Origin: a virus | Reading direction: 5' to 3' (one strand) | IMG/VR virus record: IMGVR_UViG_3300046810_000100 | Location: 100,249 to 164,248 of that record | DNA length: 64,000 nucleotides | Shown: positions 60,416-64,000 of the stretch, one piece after another | Numbering within the stretch: position 1 is the first letter of the stretch | Layout of the letters: every line of letters begins with the position of its first letter | Program-made: the position numbers and the translations under genes | The notes under the pieces: model-generated | Databases searched by the model: none | What the model was told of the DNA's origin: nothing | Seen by the model: the letters and a program-made list of their open reading frames with translations, nothing else

Positions 60416-60972
60416 TTCACCTTTAAAGAGTGACCGGCACGGCTCCTTGCAAACGGAATCTTGAGCCCTATCTTTTCCTCGAAGTCGTAGAACTCCAAGA
60501 CGTTGAGTTTCGAATCGGGGACAATCTCGTTAAGTACCAACGAGCACAGCCGTCTGTCGATTGTGAACTCGAACTCATCCACCCCCAGTGTGTCCATTAA
60601 GAACCCAATGGTAGTCAGGTAACCCTGTGCAAAGAAATCGCGCAGAGATGCCTTTACTTCGTTGTTGACCACAGACATCTTCCAGGAATGGTTGTTCGTC
60701 ATGCGGAACAATTCATTAAACAGGAAGAAGGCTTCGATCTTGAATGTCTCGGTGTCGGGGCTCATCAGAGTCGTACTTACCGGACAGCCTTTGATCTCCA
60801 TCAGTTCGTACAGATGGTCAACGCAGTACACCAGTTCACGCAGCGTATTTTTGGCGACTTTCTTATCTAAGAACAATGCTGCGAACTTTGGATCCAGAGC
60901 ACGCATAGTCGACGCGAACTCGTCCTCTACCTCAACCGCGGTAGTGAAATCTGCTTTTATTTGTACGGTCAT
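60412..60972 (-). CDS. hypothetical protein, 186 aa, paralogue of the 184-aa gene
   Basis: Function unknown. Homologous along most of its length to the gene at 59588-60142 (see there), so the pair arose by duplication around the small membrane protein gene. The protein is helical, acidic and soluble. It starts MTVQIKADFTTAVEVEDE after AGGAACTACC. The two copies are in separate transcription units. Confidence 0.65.
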   Translation of the reverse strand: MTVQIKADFTTAVEVEDEFASTMRALDPKFAALFLDKKVAKNTLRELVYCVDHLYELMEIKGCPVSTTLMSPDTETFKIEAFFLFNELFRMTNNHSWKMSVVNNEVKASLRDFFAQGYLTTIGFLMDTLGVDEFEFTIDRRLCSLVLNEIVPDSKLNVLEFYDFEEKIGLKIPFARSRAGHSLKVK

Positions 60973-61056
60973 GGTAGTTCCTTATTAATGATGACCTTTT
61001 TTCTGGTGTAAACAATAGTCATCATAGTTACATTAAATATTCGTGTACCGGCCATA

Positions 61057-61094
61057 TAAATCCACCACTAGGTTTGACCCCAGTGGTGGATTTA
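61057..61094 (-). terminator. terminator hairpin
   Basis: TAAATCCACCACT and AGTGGTGGATTTA form a perfect 13-bp stem around a 12-base loop, ten bases after the stop at 61104. It ends the unit with the 193-residue gene. Confidence 0.75.
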
Positions 61095-61103
61095 GTACAG
61101 CGG

Positions 61104-61685
61104 TTACGTGGGGTTGGTCAGGACACCATAGTCAGTAGGTGGAATCACCTTGATTGGTACGATGCCTTTCACCCATTCCAGATTACCGTAGAAAGTGTCG
61201 CCGATAAGCTGGGTAAAGGTGTCGTTACCGACAGTAACGATGGTTGGGATATCGTAGGCCAAATTAGCACGGACTACGCTTTCAATCGCAGCTTTCTCAG
61301 CGCCAGCAGCAACAGAGGAAGCAATAACAACACCTACCTTTGGCACACCAGCGTCGAGGTAGGAATACAAACCTGGCATGGTCTGGATTTCTAATGCGTT
61401 GATGTCAACCAGAGGAGTACTGTTTCTGAGCAAGTATAGGCCCAGCGTGGTCGCCGCAGGCGCAGGCGTCCAAGTTTGAAGCGGATTACCGCGAAAGTTA
61501 CGCGATGCAGAAACAATCGTGGCACTACGACGGCCGTTGGGCTGTGTCGCAATATCACTGATTTGAAGATCCGACTCAGTCAGTCCCTGAAATAGGGGCA
61601 ACATTTCCGGATCTCCGGCGTAGCGGTTCAAGTTGAACTTGACGAAACGTTCAACGAAAAGCGCAATGTGCGTTTTACCAGCCAT
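61104..61685 (-). CDS. hypothetical protein, 193 aa
   Basis: Function unknown. The N-terminal half is mixed (MAGKTHIALFVERFVKFN), then alpha/beta with Ala/Val-rich strands and helices (VGVVIASSVAAGAEKAAI). No motif or membrane segment is convincing. CTCGGAGAACTCC precedes the ATG. Composition could suit a virion protein. Confidence 0.6.
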   Translation of the reverse strand: MAGKTHIALFVERFVKFNLNRYAGDPEMLPLFQGLTESDLQISDIATQPNGRRSATIVSASRNFRGNPLQTWTPAPAATTLGLYLLRNSTPLVDINALEIQTMPGLYSYLDAGVPKVGVVIASSVAAGAEKAAIESVVRANLAYDIPTIVTVGNDTFTQLIGDTFYGNLEWVKGIVPIKVIPPTDYGVLTNPT

Positions 61686-61746
61686 TGGAGTTCTCCGAGG
61701 AATTCACAAGGTTGGAATAAACCCTGCATAGAATCCGCCCTAAAGA

Positions 61747-61968
61747 CTAGATACCAAAGACCCATTCGAGTAACGCTACAACACCAACGATCAACAATGT
61801 CCGCATAATGGCAGGACCCACACCATTACCGCTACGAAGTATGTACCAGCAGTAGAACGCCACCGCCAGATAATAACTATCTTTACCCGACCCAACACCA
61901 GCGGCAATCAAAATAAGAATGAACAGACAGCTAAACGGTTTAAGCAGTTCAACCATTTCCTTTGTCAT
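61747..61968 (-). CDS. small membrane protein, 73 aa
   Basis: The start at 61968 (MTKEMVELLKPFSCLFIL) follows AAGAGGTTGTT; a longer frame is rejected. Two clear hydrophobic segments (about residues 10-28, SCLFILILIAAGVG, and 31-46, YLAVAFYCWYIL) and a third (52-72, IMRTLLIVGVVALLEWVFG) give two or three transmembrane helices. Holin-like size and topology are seen, but it is far from the endolysin and next to the chaperonin gene, so lysis is only one possibility. Confidence 0.6.
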   Translation of the reverse strand: MTKEMVELLKPFSCLFILILIAAGVGSGKDSYYLAVAFYCWYILRSGNGVGPAIMRTLLIVGVVALLEWVFGI

Positions 61969-62033
61969 AACAACCTCTTGTATTGCAAAAAAGAAAGGGG
62001 ATCCGAAGACCCCCATTCACTACAGTTTCGTGG

Positions 62034-63689
62034 TTAGTCCTGGATTTGTACTGCGGACGATTTATCGCCAAGCAGAACACTATCCAAGTTAGCCAAGATC
62101 TTGGCCGTTTGCAGACCACCCTTCAGCGCAGTGATCGACGCATAAGCAGTATCGTAGATACCCAGCGCCGCCGGAGTACCCCATTCACCAGTTGCCAAGT
62201 TCAGCACACGGATCGGCTCTGGGCAGTCCATGTCGATGACATTTGCTTTGATGTTGAGCATCTGGTCTTCCGAAACAATCCCCTTCATCAACAAGAAGAA
62301 TTGAGCGAAAGTGATCTTCTCCATAACGTCAACGATCTTCTGAAATGGAGGGTAGTCCAACAGCTCCTGCTCATCCAGTGCGCCGAAGACGAACTGACCG
62401 GCAGTAATCATTGCAGAACCGACGCCTGGCAGGATGCCGTTAATCAACGCCGACTTAACTGCCTTGCCCACGTCTTCGAAACGGTCCAGACGTTCTTTCA
62501 CTTCCGACTGAGTTTCACCGCCAACAAACACAGTGACCAGTTCGCCAAGCAGACTACGCATACGTTGTTCGTTGAACTTCGCACGCATACTGAAACGATC
62601 GCCCGCTTCATAAGTACCCAGCTCGGTTTCGATTTCCTTGGCACGATCAGTGATACGTGTCTTGGTTACCGGATCATTCGGACGGATCACCGAACGACGA
62701 GAGCCTACAGTCAGAGGAACAGTGCACGCCTTAACATCTTGGTGCAGTGTATCTGCCAGCGTCTTGAAGAACGGAACACCCAACATGATGGCGATGTCCT
62801 GCATCAGCAACGTACCAACCGAACCGCCGAAGTTGGTCTGCACGCCGATGAACTTCACCTTCGGCGAAACGTTGTTGATCTGCATGATCAGACTGTTCAG
62901 ACTGTTGTCGATCGAACGAGCAATCAGCAGTACAGGAATGACCACACCTTCAATGTCCTTGCCGAAGTTGTACTTGTCGAACAGCTTACGGAAGAACTCC
63001 ACCGCCTGATCTGGCTGCATGGAACGCAGGTTGTCGTCGATTACCAACGGAACATAACGTTCGAAGTCAGTATCGGCACCGTTACCAGTTGCGCTGAACG
63101 ATGGATTGGAGAATTCCATCTTGACCGGCAGGCCGTCACTGTGTACAACCTTGTCAGCACGAGTCACACCTTCCTTGAGTTCGATCTCAGGGAACTTGCC
63201 ATTCGCTTGAGCATAGATGTCAGTGATGACCTTGGACAGCTCTACGTCGCCGTTAGAGGACGTGAGGGCCATCTGGTACAGTTCTGGGCTACCGACCGTT
63301 ACAACACGAGCCATACGCTGCAGCTCGTCGATCAGAAGACCACCCAGACGCTCGATGAACTTCTGCTCACGGTAACCCGGGAACTGGCTGAACAGGCTAT
63401 ACAGCTCAGCCGTCAGCAGGATGGTAGTGGTAGTACCGTCACCACATTCAACGTCAGTCTTGACCGCTGGTTCAGTGATGACTTTGTTGATCAGTTCTTT
63501 GAAGGGGTCTTCGAACTTGATAGAGCGAGCAACCGTTACACCATCTTTGGTTACTTTCTTGTTGGTACCGACGGAGATGAGTGCCAGCCTGCCATTAGGA
63601 CCCATGGTGGATACCACAGCCTTGGCGACGTCCATCATAACGTCTTCTACCATGTCTTGGGTATCGGTAATTTTCATGAATCGCTGCAT
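62034..63689 (-). CDS. GroEL-like chaperonin
   Basis: A phage-encoded group I-like chaperonin that folds phage proteins using ATP. Equatorial-domain motifs are kept: STMGPNGRLALI (residues 27-38, GroEL LGPKGRNV), TKDGVTVAR with D49 (GroEL D52), CGDGTTTT at 82-89 (GroEL GDGTTT) and, near the C-terminus, VFVGGETQSEVKERLDRFED (GroEL VGAATEVEMKEKKARVDDA, containing catalytic D398). No GGM-repeat tail. 551 residues is normal. EL and OBP phages carry such genes, and EL gp146 works as a GroEL without a separate co-chaperonin; none is seen here. AGGAGA precedes the ATG. It starts after a TACATTAT element at 63737. Confidence 0.92.
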   Translation of the reverse strand: MQRFMKITDTQDMVEDVMMDVAKAVVSTMGPNGRLALISVGTNKKVTKDGVTVARSIKFEDPFKELINKVITEPAVKTDVECGDGTTTTILLTAELYSLFSQFPGYREQKFIERLGGLLIDELQRMARVVTVGSPELYQMALTSSNGDVELSKVITDIYAQANGKFPEIELKEGVTRADKVVHSDGLPVKMEFSNPSFSATGNGADTDFERYVPLVIDDNLRSMQPDQAVEFFRKLFDKYNFGKDIEGVVIPVLLIARSIDNSLNSLIMQINNVSPKVKFIGVQTNFGGSVGTLLMQDIAIMLGVPFFKTLADTLHQDVKACTVPLTVGSRRSVIRPNDPVTKTRITDRAKEIETELGTYEAGDRFSMRAKFNEQRMRSLLGELVTVFVGGETQSEVKERLDRFEDVGKAVKSALINGILPGVGSAMITAGQFVFGALDEQELLDYPPFQKIVDVMEKITFAQFFLLMKGIVSEDQMLNIKANVIDMDCPEPIRVLNLATGEWGTPAALGIYDTAYASITALKGGLQTAKILANLDSVLLGDKSSAVQIQD

Positions 63690-63736
63690 GTAATAAATCT
63701 CCTGAGTGGACGTATAACAATAGTGTTTACAGTCTA

Positions 63737-63744
63737 ATAATGTA
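63737..63744 (-). promoter_or_regulatory. early-type promoter element, variant TACATTAT
   Basis: The minus strand reads TTCAAGCCTACATTATTAGA. TTCA-RCC upstream matches the other copies; the core differs from TATATTAC by two bases. It lies 48 bases before the chaperonin start. Confidence 0.55.
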
Positions 63745-63757
63745 GGCTTGAATTCTT

Positions 63758-64000
63758 TTAGTCCGAAGTACTTTCCAGCTCACGTTCAAAGAACTTACGC
63801 AGTTCCTGAATGGCCTTGATAGCACGCCCCAAACCTTTGGACAAACCTTCGAGGCTCTTGATGGTGTTGGTACGAGCATCATCACTCTTCATCGGTTTAC
63901 CGAGAGGATCCAGCCACACATCGCACCAGTAGATGATGGTCTTGTGGCAATCAGCAATAGAGAAGGTACCCCCACCGTTCTCATCGATGTTCAACGCCAC
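63758..64000 (-). CDS. hypothetical protein, N-terminal part outside the window
   Basis: A frame open from the right edge to a stop at 63758, giving 80 residues of the C-terminus (the first codon in the window is GTG, so the true start is probably beyond 64000). The visible part has a helical, charged C-terminus (GRAIKAIQELRKFFERELES). Function unknown. It ends just before the promoter element of the chaperonin gene. Confidence 0.55.
   Translation of the reverse strand: MALNIDENGGGTFSIADCHKTIIYWCDVWLDPLGKPMKSDDARTNTIKSLEGLSKGLGRAIKAIQELRKFFERELESTSD

Noticed and set aside
61983-63737. 584-residue plus-strand ORF opposite the chaperonin
   Set aside because: The minus strand encodes unmistakable GroEL motifs; the plus frame is an antisense shadow.
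1-64000. tRNA genes, CRISPR arrays, insertion sequences or attachment sites
   Set aside because: No cloverleaf, repeat-spacer array, transposase or terminal inverted repeats were seen by eye.
1-64000. Phage nucleus shell protein, PhuZ tubulin, terminase large subunit or major capsid
   Set aside because: No ORF in the window shows their motifs; they may lie outside it.

Overview
This window is part of the genome of a giant (jumbo) tailed phage of the phiKZ-related group. It most resembles the Pseudomonas phages EL and OBP. Four things point there: genes for pieces of a multisubunit RNA polymerase next to a very large virion protein with peptidoglycan-hydrolase domains (the phiKZ gp178/gp180/gp181 arrangement); a RecA/UvsX-like gene near a small RNAP beta C-terminal gene (compare phiKZ gp149/gp152); a GroEL-like chaperonin as in EL and OBP; and an endolysin with two N-terminal peptidoglycan-binding modules of the EL188 kind. 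There are no tRNA, rRNA, CRISPR or insertion-sequence genes, and no gene-free stretch longer than 300 bases. The relationship is inferred from protein motifs and gene order; no database search was run.

Layout. 1-13105 (minus): small unknown genes, then a tightly coupled set read from right to left: RNAP beta' N-terminal part, RNAP beta, endolysin, a 57-residue protein, a 508-residue probable virion protein, an unknown protein and a probable prohead protease. 13132-23488 (plus): a 2705-residue virion protein carrying GH19-like and M15-like cell-wall domains, then a 725-residue probable structural protein. 23553-33183 (mostly minus): probable structural genes, the RNAP beta C-terminal piece, a RecA/UvsX-like ATPase and a membrane coiled-coil protein. 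33215-35202 (plus): two probable virion genes. 36511-37344 (plus): a stand-alone class 3 intein with almost no extein. 37418-40527 (minus): small, probably early genes. 40676-54182 (plus): a host-recognition cluster with a 1458-residue collagen-like fibre, several fibres built from one repeated domain, Kelch-propeller fibres, and DUF4376 and DUF1353 accessory genes. 54250-64000 (minus): small unknown genes, two paralogue pairs, small membrane proteins and the chaperonin.

How it works together. The virion RNAP pieces and hydrolase probably enter the cell with the DNA, and the injected RNAP would start transcription. A repeated element reading TATATTAC (or TACATTAC/TACATTAT) lies just upstream of seven transcription units and matches the published phiKZ early-promoter consensus. 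All six convergent gene ends in the window are separated by a strong hairpin, four of which share one sequence family. Three divergent gene pairs are only 26-31 bp apart.

The most unusual item is the intein gene at 36511-37344. All class 3 splicing residues seem to be present, but the flanking protein is only nine residues before it and three after it, and together these resemble part of a P-loop.
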